From Bdellovibrionales bacterium GWA2_49_15 (GTDB lineage Bacteria > Bdellovibrionota > Bacteriovoracia > Bacteriovoracales > Bacteriovoracaceae), in NCBI GenBank assembly GCA_001769855.1, contig MEPP01000009.1:62001-126000 (forward strand): a DNA stretch of 64,000 nt, in the 5' to 3' direction. Below are positions 26,218-35,400 of the stretch, one piece after another. A model generated the notes under the pieces. It ran no database searches and was not told the origin of the DNA. It saw nothing but the letters and a program-made list of their open reading frames with translations. The number at the start of each line of letters is the position of its first letter. The first letter of the stretch is position 1. The position numbers and the translations under genes were made by a program.

Positions 26218-26289
26218 ACCTACTCCTTCCGAATGAGACTAAAACTTGTGCTAAAAGCATAACCAGAGCATGACTGTCTGGCAAATATC

Positions 26290-28830
26290 TTAGGGTTTTT
26301 GTTGTCCGGTGATGATCTGAATCATGGTGTGGGCCATCGCTTTGAGAAAAAAAGAATGATAAGGGCCAATCCCAGGCGGAAGAACGGTGGCGTCCATCAC
26401 ATAGAGATTTTCAAAGCCCTGGGGCCGCCCAATCCGATCCAACGGTGCCAACGCTCTGTCATTATCGTTATCATGGCCGCGGACCGCGCCACCATTCGGC
26501 GCAAAGATGAGCATGGGAGTGACAGAAGGTTCCTGCTTCAAATCCACCAAATAGCTCTCAAATTTTTCCAAGGATTCAAAGTGAAAGGGACGGGTCAGCT
26601 CACTGTCGTTTCCACTGCCACTTCCCGAGCCGGTTTCGTGAGGGCGCGAAAGTTGGGGAAGCATTATCGCCCGGGCACCTAAATCAAAGTGCATTTTGGC
26701 GGCGGTTAAAAGGCCCTGCTTGAGTTTGCTAAAGCTGCTGGCAAGATTGTTATATTTAAAACTACCATTGAGGGGGTCAAAGATATTGCCTCCCACGTCC
26801 TCATTGGTAAGGGCGACCAGCAAGGTTCTCACCTGATCCGCATGTCGAAAAAGAGGATAGGCCCATTCTAAATAGGGGCCGGCGATCTGGGCCAAATGGG
26901 GACCTTCAAAAGGAATTTCATGAATCAGATATTCATAAGGGGCCATGTCACCGGAGCGCGGTGGACCAAGGGCAATCCTGGTGAAAGGCAGAGTCATCGC
27001 CTGCAGGCCGCGCGGATAGAGACCTATAAGAAGCTGGGCATAATTGAAGGCCACACTTTTTCCCAACTCCGGATGAACAATTCCAGAGTTGTGCATAATT
27101 TGCAATGTCCCCGGAATACCGGCGCTCAAAATAACCAGCTTGGGCAGAACCTTAAAGACCAGATTATCCGGCAGCTTGGTGCGGAGAGAGGGATAAATTT
27201 CATGTTCGATCTCACGCTGCCTGGGCCAGGGTAAAACCTTCATGACAGGCCCCTTGGTCACAAGCTTCGTACCAATTCTTTGTACAATGACTTTTTGTAC
27301 CAGTACCCGCGGAAGCATACATAAAGGATTTTTGTAATCACTCAGGGCCTCTCGCAAATAGGCATCCAAGGCGGTGTTGGCCTTGGTGTAAGGCGAGCGG
27401 GTCAATCCCCCATCTCCGAACCCCATCCGCAGCGCTCGAACGTCCAGATTTAAAGACAGGGCGGTCTCACGAAAAAGCTTTTCACGCGAGCTTATTTCCT
27501 CATCCGGCATAACTCGAATGCCAGTGGATGCCGAAACTTTCCCCTGGAGTTCGTCCAGCTTGTCCTCATCATAAAAGGCAGGAGGAAAAGCTCCGGCCTC
27601 ACGTTTCGATTGGATGAAATGAATCATCTCCGCATCACTCACCGGCCAGGACACCTGCGTCCCTAAAGTATCTCCTCCCCCGATCAGCTCGGGCCTTATC
27701 AGCAGTAGCTTTCCTTCTTCAAAAAAATTTTTACCGCTTACAAAGTCCAGATTCCATAGGGCGTATCTTTTTCCCATAGGTGAAAAATGGGTGGGCAAAG
27801 GCCCTTTATCCACCAGCAAAACCTTATGACCGGCCTTCCACAGCAGATAGGCCATGTAACTTCCGGTACTCCCCGCTCCTACCACCACCACATCAATTTG
27901 GCCGTCCAAAGTATTGGTTTTCCCATTGTAGGTGAGGTGACATTTTGAACGGAGCTTTTGAGAAGTCGGGTCCGCGACCACCGGCACAGTTGTCGGGGCC
28001 ACCGGAGTATCCACGGTTTGTTCGTAGCCTTGATTTGGATCCTCGGCCTCTTTGCCAAGGAAAAAATCCTGATCCAAATCCGCCGTTCGGTTGGCGAGCA
28101 ACGGACCAAAATGTTCCTCATAGATGGTGCGAGTTATTTTGCCACGGGCCTTGATACACATCTGGGAGAGAAAAGAAATGTGAGTTAGCTGTAAGGCATC
28201 GAGAAACTGTCTTCGGGCGACGGGATACATATTAAAAAGCGCCGGGAGGGTTTTGCGGGTGTGAATCCCACGCAAAAAGGGTGCCATTTGCTGCTCCAAC
28301 TCCTCCCATATTTTATGATCCTCACCCTCATCTTCGCCTTTCGCGCGTTTTAAATATTCGAACACCAAAGGCCGTGCCATCTTGGACTGAAACAGCTTCA
28401 AATTGGACAACAACGTGAGAAAGATGGACCACTCCTTGTCCTCACGAACCTCCCGCCACATCTTTTCCATCATAAGCGTACTTAAGGAACGTACCTGCCC
28501 TCTGGCCTCGGTGAGATATTGGGAGGGAAAATAAACTAAAAAAAGCGCCTTGAAGGTTTCAAGGCGAGATTCGATGGAACCGAACTGGATATGGCGTTTG
28601 GACTGGGCATCTGGAACCCATATTTCAACTTTATGAGGCGGTGGAACGGGAAATTCTTGGAGCGAGACCGGAGGAAATAGGACGGTAAAATTGCCCTGCC
28701 TTAGAGCGGCGTTAGTTCTTTCGCGCTGACTGGAACAACCCCAGCTCAGGAGGCATAGGGCAAAAAACAGCAGGAGAATCCTACTTATCAAATTCCGTCT
28801 TATAAATGTCGCGAATTTTTTCAATATCAA
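26290..28830 (-). CDS. GMC-oxidoreductase-like FAD protein with lipoprotein-type N-terminus
   Basis: About 846 residues. A hydrophobic signal ends at a lipobox-like LSWGC (Cys32). Residues 33-300 have no recognised fold. An FAD-binding GMC-type module follows: VVVVGAGSTGSYMAYLLW at about 314-331, LLVDKGP, ELIGGGDTLGTQ and VILSAGIPGTLQIMHNSGI. The C-terminal NLYVMDATVLPPGIGPYHSFFLKAMAHT matches the GMC family end, including the second active-site-type His. The preceding HxxGTxxMG-like motif is altered (APNGGAVRGHD). A GSGSGSG run interrupts the domain near residue 735. The TTG start (28830) is uncertain; a downstream TTG at 28791 would leave a shorter signal. It overlaps the astacin gene by 50 bases. 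Confidence 0.75.
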   Translation of the reverse strand: MILKKFATFIRRNLISRILLLFFALCLLSWGCSSQRERTNAALRQGNFTVLFPPVSLQEFPVPPPHKVEIWVPDAQSKRHIQFGSIESRLETFKALFLVYFPSQYLTEARGQVRSLSTLMMEKMWREVREDKEWSIFLTLLSNLKLFQSKMARPLVFEYLKRAKGEDEGEDHKIWEELEQQMAPFLRGIHTRKTLPALFNMYPVARRQFLDALQLTHISFLSQMCIKARGKITRTIYEEHFGPLLANRTADLDQDFFLGKEAEDPNQGYEQTVDTPVAPTTVPVVADPTSQKLRSKCHLTYNGKTNTLDGQIDVVVVGAGSTGSYMAYLLWKAGHKVLLVDKGPLPTHFSPMGKRYALWNLDFVSGKNFFEEGKLLLIRPELIGGGDTLGTQVSWPVSDAEMIHFIQSKREAGAFPPAFYDEDKLDELQGKVSASTGIRVMPDEEISSREKLFRETALSLNLDVRALRMGFGDGGLTRSPYTKANTALDAYLREALSDYKNPLCMLPRVLVQKVIVQRIGTKLVTKGPVMKVLPWPRQREIEHEIYPSLRTKLPDNLVFKVLPKLVILSAGIPGTLQIMHNSGIVHPELGKSVAFNYAQLLIGLYPRGLQAMTLPFTRIALGPPRSGDMAPYEYLIHEIPFEGPHLAQIAGPYLEWAYPLFRHADQVRTLLVALTNEDVGGNIFDPLNGSFKYNNLASSFSKLKQGLLTAAKMHFDLGARAIMLPQLSRPHETGSGSGSGNDSELTRPFHFESLEKFESYLVDLKQEPSVTPMLIFAPNGGAVRGHDNDNDRALAPLDRIGRPQGFENLYVMDATVLPPGIGPYHSFFLKAMAHTMIQIITGQQKP

Positions 28831-29773
28831 GCTGACTCAACTCCTCGCGATTTACAGTGTACAGATCACCATTCAACTTGGCCATGGTGGCCAGCTGAGG
28901 ATTGAGCGCAAAGGCTTCAGGGGGATAAAGCATGACCGAGTTAAAATCAAATTCACTGTCGGTTAAATTCTGAAAATCGGAAGAAATTTTTTTATACTGT
29001 TCCCAGTATTTTTTATCCAGATTTTCCCAAAACACCACCATATATTCATCACGATCGGGGCGCGATTGCTCGTGAAAAAAACCTAAAGTATGCATCAGCT
29101 CGTGGAGGATTTCGCCTTTTTTGCAATTGGGCCCGAGCCAAATTTCCTGCTCGCCGCCGATACGGCCGACGTGGGAAAAGCACTGATCCTTATGAGCTCG
29201 GAAAACCACAAAATCTTTTTCCTTATAGGCCGAGATAAACTCAATTCCTGTTTGCTCGCGCAACTCAGCCAGAGCGGCCTTTAACTCGACCTTCACCTTG
29301 AGATTGGAATCTATCATGTGCGGAATTCGCCCACCCGGCCAAAGTTTAGGCCGGGCCAGCGGGAGGCGTTGTCCGGGGTACATCCGCCCAAAACCGTCCG
29401 GGCCCGCGGCGATCATCACATCACCAAGTGCCACGTAGAATTCGCCCTTCTGTTCGATCTCTACCATCACCCCTTTGTCGGTGGGTTCCAGGGTATCCAT
29501 TTCCTGCCAAAAGAGAGCATCGTGTTCCGCCATACTTCGCTGAGAAAGCTTACTGCGAACGGGAATGGCCTTGGGAGCATTGAAGATCGTGAAGGGGGAA
29601 CTCCCTTCGTCATCGGACCGGCTGCCCTGACTCGGACGAGCTTGTGCTTTAGCATTGGTTTTTTTGTCATTTTTGGGAGAGCTTACAATCATTCTGGCGG
29701 TGAAAAACGCCACAAGCCCCACGATGATGATGAGGAGAGCATAAACCCTAGAGGAAATGTTTGAGTTATTCAT
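28781..29773 (-). CDS. Astacin-type (M12A) zinc metallopeptidase
   Basis: 330 residues with an N-terminal membrane anchor or signal (residues 10-30) followed by a Lys/Ser-rich linker. The catalytic signature HELMHTLGFFHEQSRPDR begins at residue 224 (His224, Glu225, His228, His234), and the Met-turn SVMLYPP follows about 50 residues later. NSVM-L-Y differs from the usual SVMHY, but the Tyr is kept. GRIPHMID and FRAHKDQCFSHVGRIGGEQEIWLG are typical of astacins. It is probably anchored outside the inner membrane. It follows the YiiX-like peptidase gene by about 56 bases and overlaps the GMC-like gene, forming a possible three-gene exported enzyme unit. Confidence 0.92.
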   Translation of the reverse strand: MNNSNISSRVYALLIIIVGLVAFFTARMIVSSPKNDKKTNAKAQARPSQGSRSDDEGSSPFTIFNAPKAIPVRSKLSQRSMAEHDALFWQEMDTLEPTDKGVMVEIEQKGEFYVALGDVMIAAGPDGFGRMYPGQRLPLARPKLWPGGRIPHMIDSNLKVKVELKAALAELREQTGIEFISAYKEKDFVVFRAHKDQCFSHVGRIGGEQEIWLGPNCKKGEILHELMHTLGFFHEQSRPDRDEYMVVFWENLDKKYWEQYKKISSDFQNLTDSEFDFNSVMLYPPEAFALNPQLATMAKLNGDLYTVNREELSQLDIEKIRDIYKTEFDK

Positions 29774-29776
29774 AGA

Positions 29777-29812
29777 TGCTCTGATTGTACAAGAGACCGC
29801 ACAATCAGAGCA
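29777..29812 (-). other. Perfect 12-bp inverted repeat before the astacin gene
   Basis: TGCTCTGATTGT and ACAATCAGAGCA are perfectly complementary with a 12-base loop, in the 56-base gap between the YiiX-like gene and the astacin start. There is no T-run, so it is not a classic terminator. The downstream arm ends a few bases before the ATG and includes the only purine-rich bases there, so the hairpin could cover the ribosome site. Confidence 0.6.
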
Positions 29813-29829
29813 AATTAGTCAGAAGACTT

Positions 29830-31281
29830 TTAAGGGAAGACCGCGTTCACATCAGTTTTTTTGTCGCGGATTAATTTCTCCATATGCCATTCAAGGTGAG
29901 TCTCAATTTCCTTCCCTTCATTATACAAGGTGTGCAGGACGAAAGTCCCGCCGGGCAGGGTTTGGAGGCCAAGATCCGATGGCGTAGTACTCCACTTGCC
30001 AAGCAGCTTGGACTGCTTAAAGGGGACCTCTGGGTAACCGATCAGGACAACTTCAGAGCAGATAATGTCACTTTCGGAGTTGGTGTTGAAGTTAAAATCA
30101 TATTTCTTTCCGTATTGAGCGAAAACCAGCAAAAGCTTCTGGGCAATTTCAGCATCGGTCATATTTTCTTTGCGCGCGATCGCCAGATCGTCCACGTTCA
30201 TAAAGTGTGCCAGCGTGTTCAGCACTGTTCCCATGCCTAGGGCCTCAAGAATACTTCGACCTTGGCGAATTTTTTCCTGGTGCGGTTTCACCAAGGGATG
30301 CTCCCAGATGCCTAAGGCCTTAAGTTCCGCTTCCGTGCCCACCCAAACGGCGTTGTGATTCCAAAATCCCGGAATAATTCTGCCCGTGACTTTGTAACGG
30401 GATTTATCAAAGAACACGTCCATCGGCTTCAGGCGTCCGAGCATCTTAGTTTCATAATCTTTGCGATCGAATAACTTACCTTTGCGCCATTGGATCTGTC
30501 CGATACTTCGGCCGAAAGCGTAGACGACATTGAAGACAAATTTATCCGCGACGTAGCGAAAGAAATCTCGCACATTTTTTTGACCGCTGAAATATTTGGC
30601 CCAGATATGTTTGGTATTGAGAGAAAAACGCTTCCCATAGGAGTGCTGATACTTATACTGATATTGATAAGAGGCGAGAACCAGATCACGCTCCTCCAAA
30701 TCGATTCCGCTGACATTGGCGGCCACTTCAACTTTCTTTAGCAAATTTCTTAGGGTGTTATTGAGCTTTGACTTGCGCGCCATCATCTTAAAGCTAAAAT
30801 AGTGCTCGACCTCCTCCCGCAGCCCATTGGACACAATCGAGTAAGACTGATTGTCTTCATTTAAGAGGCGACGCAGGTCCTTTTGCTTTTGAAAGAGCAT
30901 ATCTGCCAGGAGTACGTTGTCATCAATAAGCAGGTAGTACAGAAAAGACTCCAGCCCGAGCAGGTAGGTTTTGGCCCCATGGGAATCTCGCTTGGCCTCT
31001 TTTTTGAAGTTAAGATAAGAGGCATCAGCGGTTTTCTTAATCTTTTTAAATAGCTCCTGGCGGACATAGTTTAACTTGTATAGATCGGCCATCTGGGTCC
31101 CGCTCAAGGGTTTGTCGGCCTTCAGGTTTTCCGAGGCCTCCATAAAAAATGCCAAGGCCATCTCACGGTAACGCAGGGAATCCGCCACGTCTTCCTGCCA
31201 CTGTTGGATCTGCGGCCCATTGGCCCATAGGTTAAGGGAAAATGTTAGTACCAATAAGGCGGATAAGATAAACCACTTCAT
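29830..31281 (-). CDS. YiiX/C92-type (permuted NlpC/P60 fold) exported cysteine peptidase-like protein
   Basis: About 483 residues with a signal peptide (MKWFILSALLVLTFSLNLWANG). I chose the ATG at 31281 (AGAGGT upstream) over an earlier in-frame start. The C-terminal half shows the permuted papain-like pattern: DVFFDKSRYKVTGRIIPGFWNHNAVWVGT with the His, then IARKENMTDAEIAQK, and YDFNFNTNSESDIICSEVV with the Cys. These match the His-Cys arrangement of the C92/YiiX family. The N-terminal half (residues 20-250) is helical and unrecognised. The substrate is unknown; relatives act on acyl or peptide bonds. It is the first gene of a run that continues with astacin and a GMC-like lipoprotein. Confidence 0.78.
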   Translation of the reverse strand: MKWFILSALLVLTFSLNLWANGPQIQQWQEDVADSLRYREMALAFFMEASENLKADKPLSGTQMADLYKLNYVRQELFKKIKKTADASYLNFKKEAKRDSHGAKTYLLGLESFLYYLLIDDNVLLADMLFQKQKDLRRLLNEDNQSYSIVSNGLREEVEHYFSFKMMARKSKLNNTLRNLLKKVEVAANVSGIDLEERDLVLASYQYQYKYQHSYGKRFSLNTKHIWAKYFSGQKNVRDFFRYVADKFVFNVVYAFGRSIGQIQWRKGKLFDRKDYETKMLGRLKPMDVFFDKSRYKVTGRIIPGFWNHNAVWVGTEAELKALGIWEHPLVKPHQEKIRQGRSILEALGMGTVLNTLAHFMNVDDLAIARKENMTDAEIAQKLLLVFAQYGKKYDFNFNTNSESDIICSEVVLIGYPEVPFKQSKLLGKWSTTPSDLGLQTLPGGTFVLHTLYNEGKEIETHLEWHMEKLIRDKKTDVNAVFP

Positions 31282-31371
31282 AGGTCGTACCTCTGATTTT
31301 ATGAATTCCAAATTTTACAGCGAAAATGCCTTGAGCGGCGGGGGGCCTGTAATTTTTCCATACTCCCTGGT

Positions 31372-32066
31372 TTAAGTATTGGAAAAATGGTGGTTCACCA
31401 AATGGCGCTCACAAGGAAACTCCCTGTGGTCGGCTTGAAGAAAGTGCCGGTTGTCACAGCGCCGTCCGGTCGAAGGACTGACATACTCGCACTGATGGTC
31501 GGCCTGTTTTAAGAGTTCGCGTTTGAGAACGACTCCCGCCGTGCGCGCGGTGGGCGCTTGTCGGACTTTTTTCTGTGGTTTTTCAACTTGGGACTCACAT
31601 AATTTTTTGATGGCAATTGCGTCTTTCTTCACCACCCGTTTTTTATTTTCCAACTTAAAATACCCTCGCAACTTGCTTTCGGCCTCCGCTGCGGAATTTG
31701 GTTCCTCTTGAATCAAATTGAGTGCCGCCACATTTTGGGCGTGGGTCGTCTGGGCCTCTCTTGTTACACGCTCAAGGAGCGAGAGGTTGCTCAAATTGAG
31801 ATGGCCCTTTTCCACCATGGTCCGCGCCACGGGCGTTTTTTTGAGGAAACGCATGGCCTCGATTCTTCGCTGGGCCGAAGCCTCTTTGTAGCCAAGCTCT
31901 TTGACGGCAAATAAAAAAAGACTCCCATACCCCAATTCCAAATAGAGCTTGCGGGACTCGATTTCCTGGAAATGCGCCAGGACCTTTGCCAATATTCGGT
32001 TTTCCTCTTTGATCAGATTTTTGTATTTTGCACCAGAACCTCATTCTTCAGTTTTTTTAAATTCAT
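31372..32066 (-). pseudogene. Frameshifted HNH-endonuclease-family gene
   Basis: The ORF beginning at TTG 31992 carries EIESRKLYLELGYGSLFLF and KEASAQRRIEAMRFLKK, a DUF222-like N-terminal region found with HNH nucleases, and ends with HNH residues (CEYV near 168, RRCDNRHFLQADHR). An ATG at 32066 opens another frame, MNLKKLKNEVLVQNTK, which stops just after an A5 run. Adding one A there (about 32018) joins the frames into VQNTKNLIKEENRILAK, the expected continuous family sequence. The C-terminus after QADHR ends early at SNT without the NLxxLC..HN part. It is most likely a decayed gene; a sequencing error or -1 slippage cannot be excluded. Confidence 0.65.
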
Positions 32067-32467
32067 ACCGCCTCCCATTTTTAATTTCTATATACCATAG
32101 TTTTTTGTGCTAAATTTCGCCTTCACATTTTGGATATGAGCACCTTGTGGGAAATTTTAATCGTTCACCGGCGGCAGAATTTTTGACCACTTTGAAAACT
32201 AAGATGGGCGCGTTTAATCGCGCATTACATAGGATTATTTTTCTTAAATGCTGATCTCAAGTGCGCGAGTTGAACAAAAATAATTCTTACATTAAAAAGA
32301 AAATTCTGTCTTCCCGATGGTTCCAGGACACGCTTGCGACAGTATTATGCAACTTGAAAGGAAGTAATGGTATGATTGAAAAATATTGGAGCGCAACCGG
32401 ATTGAGGCTCCAACACCAAAATCAGGAAGCGGTGATTAAGGGGAGAAGGTGTTGGACCTAGATACCG
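32067..32467. other. Intergenic stretch without a supported gene
   Basis: Roughly 400 bases, AT-rich, between the frameshifted HNH gene and the end of the large FHA gene. One short hairpin is visible: GCGCG-TTTAAT-CGCGC near 32209. The only ORF of some length (32261-32461, plus) starts with GTG, has no ribosome site and shows no recognisable protein character, so I leave it out. Confidence 0.5.
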
Positions 32468-35400
32468 CTACTGCGCGCCCGCAGCGGACTTTTGAAAAAA
32501 GTAGTCTTCCTTGAATTTGTAAAAGCGGGCGAACTTCTCCTCACTGGGGAAAAGGGCCTTGATTTTAGGATAATACTCTCCTTCCGTTTCGCGCATTCTG
32601 GCCACGCCCTCTTTCTCAAAATCGGGATTGATTTTCAAGAAGAGTGGCACGAGCTGCTCGTGCATATTATTTTCAAAGGACACCAGCGAAACAATGGTCT
32701 CATCGCTCATGCGCAGTTCCTGCTCTAAAAAGTGATTACAATCCTTGGTCCACTCTTCGATGAATTTGGCATTGAGGACCAAATCCCGATATCCCTCGGT
32801 GTAGAGAATATTGTCGGTATAATTCGCCTTGAAGCCGGGAGTGGTGGCCGGATTGAACTTCGGGCGATTGCGCGAGAGTGCCATCTCATTTTCGACATAC
32901 TTGTTGCTGTAGGAATCGCCGCTCACTATTTTCCCGAGAGTGCTTTGATAGAGGGCCGGATAGAAATTGGGAGCGGCAAAATGAATAATCAGAAGGAGAA
33001 TGGGGATGACAATGGAGGCGGCCAACTTAAGCCAGAAAATTTTTGCCTTGCGAGATACCTTTCCCGTCCCCTGAAGGATACCTTTGGCCTTAGGGCCGGC
33101 TTCCTGGTTTGGTGGATGGAGGGCGTTTCGGACCACCTCCTGAATCGAACCGATAAAGCTATTTTTAAACTGCTCCATCTTTTCCGGAGGAAGGTCCGGG
33201 ATTTTGACCAGCAGATTGACTCTCAGATTTTCACTTATCTCTTGAACGGCGTCTTCTCGAATGGTCTCCCACTTTTGATTAAACTCCTGCTCACGTCTTT
33301 TAAGTGTTTCTAACTCACGAATTTTAATTTGGGCGATTTCACGCGACTGATCGGCCTTGTAGCTTTCCAGCTCGCTGTCGATCAGTCTGCGCCGGCCGGC
33401 GATCTCATCTTGAATTTTATCCTGCTCCATTTCTTTTTGCTGCACGGCCTGAGACAGAATCTGCTCAGCGCGGGCATGGACGTCGGCCAGGAGCTTACGC
33501 CCCTCTTCTTCGGTCCTCTGGCGGGCCTCATGAATTTCAAGCTGCACACTTTCAGTCAGGGCGATGGCCTCTCTCTGCGCCTCCATGATTTTTTGCTCTT
33601 GAAACGCTTTCATCTCCTGCTCTTTCTTGGCCATCTCAAGATTGGTGGCCGTAATTCGTTCCTGCATCTGGCGCACTTTTTCTAACATCTGGGCCTTTTG
33701 CAGGGTTCCCTCATCTATCAGCTGAGCGCATATTTTCTGACCTTCGGCACGGGCCTCATCACAGATTTGCTTGCGCAGCTCCTCGGCTTCCTCTCTCACC
33801 ATTTTTTCCTGGGCCATTTTCAACATGTCCAGCGAATTGCGCTCCTCTTCCATATGCTTATGCAGTTGATCCTTTTCCGCCCTCGCCTCCTGGAGCATCT
33901 GCTGGCATTTGGTTTTAAGCTCGTTTTCATTCTGCTCTGCCTTCTGGACAGCGAGGATCCCCGCATCGACCTTTTGGCGCAGCTCGGATTCTAAAATGAC
34001 CAGCTGTTCAAAGCGGCCCTGGGCCAGCTCGGATTTCTCTTCATACTGTCGCAGGAGAGCTTCAAAATTTTGCTTCTCTTCCTCTAAACGACGCACCTCA
34101 CTTTCGGCCGAGGCAAGCTGGGATTGGCTTTCCTGCATCACCTGAAGGCATAAGGTCTTTTCCTCACGCAGCAGGACAACCTCCTCTCCCAACGATGAAA
34201 GCTCACGCTCCCATTCTTTTTTGGTTGCCAGAAACTGTGTTTCAGAGGCAACCCGTTCTTCTCTTTGCTCCTGCACGCGCTCCCGCAAGCTGGCTTCGCT
34301 CTGTTTTATTTCCTGCAAAAATTCAGCGTGTTCTCGTCGTGCACTGGTCAGCTCTTCTCTGATCGAACCCAGCTTTTGCACACAGGTCGCCTGGTCCAGG
34401 GAAAGCTGCTCCAGCTCATGCGCCAGATATCTTTTTTTTAGTTCCCCTTCGTGGATGGCCGCCTTAAGCTCGGTTACCAGATGATTGGAGCTTTGGTACT
34501 GCTCATCAAGGTGCTTGATCTCCTGCTCGATTCTGGCCTTATCGGCCAGATATTTATGCTGGGTCTCAGCGCTTAAACGTTTCGACAGGGTATAGGCCTG
34601 GGCCAAAATTTCCTCGGCACTTTTCTCAGCACCCTGCTGAATTCTGAGGGCCTCCTCCTGCGCCTCCAGCTTCACCCGCTCATACATGCTCGCCCGAAGA
34701 TTTCTTTCTTCCTCGGCCATGGCGGCAATTTTTCTCTTCTGCACATCTGCCAGCTCATGGCCGGTGGTTTGTTTCAAGTTCCCCAGCCCCTCCAATCCGA
34801 GATGATGGAGGTCTTCAATTTTTCGAAACTCGACGGTCTTTAGCTCTGGAAAATCAGCGATAAAGTTCACGCCATCGGAAGCGGTTGCCATGGCCAAGGC
34901 CGTGGCATAGGCGTTTTTCAAAAGCTTCTCGGCATCCTCTTTGAGCTGTCGCTCTTCGACTTTGGCGCCCTCGATTAAATGCTGGGCCTGTGCCGCGGCC
35001 TCCTGAATTATTTTTTGCGCCTTACTTTCGCTCTGAGAAAGGGATTCTTCCGCCTGAAGTTTTGAAACTGATTGGAACTCATTCGCCTTACTTTCCCTTT
35101 TCTCAATCTCTTGCTTGGCCTCTTTTAAGAGTCTTTCGGCATCCGCTGAGGCGCGGGCCAAAGTATCCTCATACATGACAAGTGCCGCGCCCCTTTGCGT
35201 TTCATAAGACTGCAATGCCTGATCTTTGAGCGCGAGAGTTTCCTGATAGACCTTGTCGCGCACTTCCCGTGCCATCTTTCTGGCCTCTTCGATCAAACGC
35301 TGGGCATTGGTCTCCGCTTCTTCAATAAGTTTGTCGGCCTTTCCCTGCATGGACGCCAGAGCGCGCTTCTGAAGCTCTGCCGCATCGAGGGCCTGTTTCT

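Noticed and set aside
32261-32461. 66-residue plus-strand ORF
   Set aside because: GTG start, no ribosome site, no protein character; it lies in a gap beside a decaying gene.
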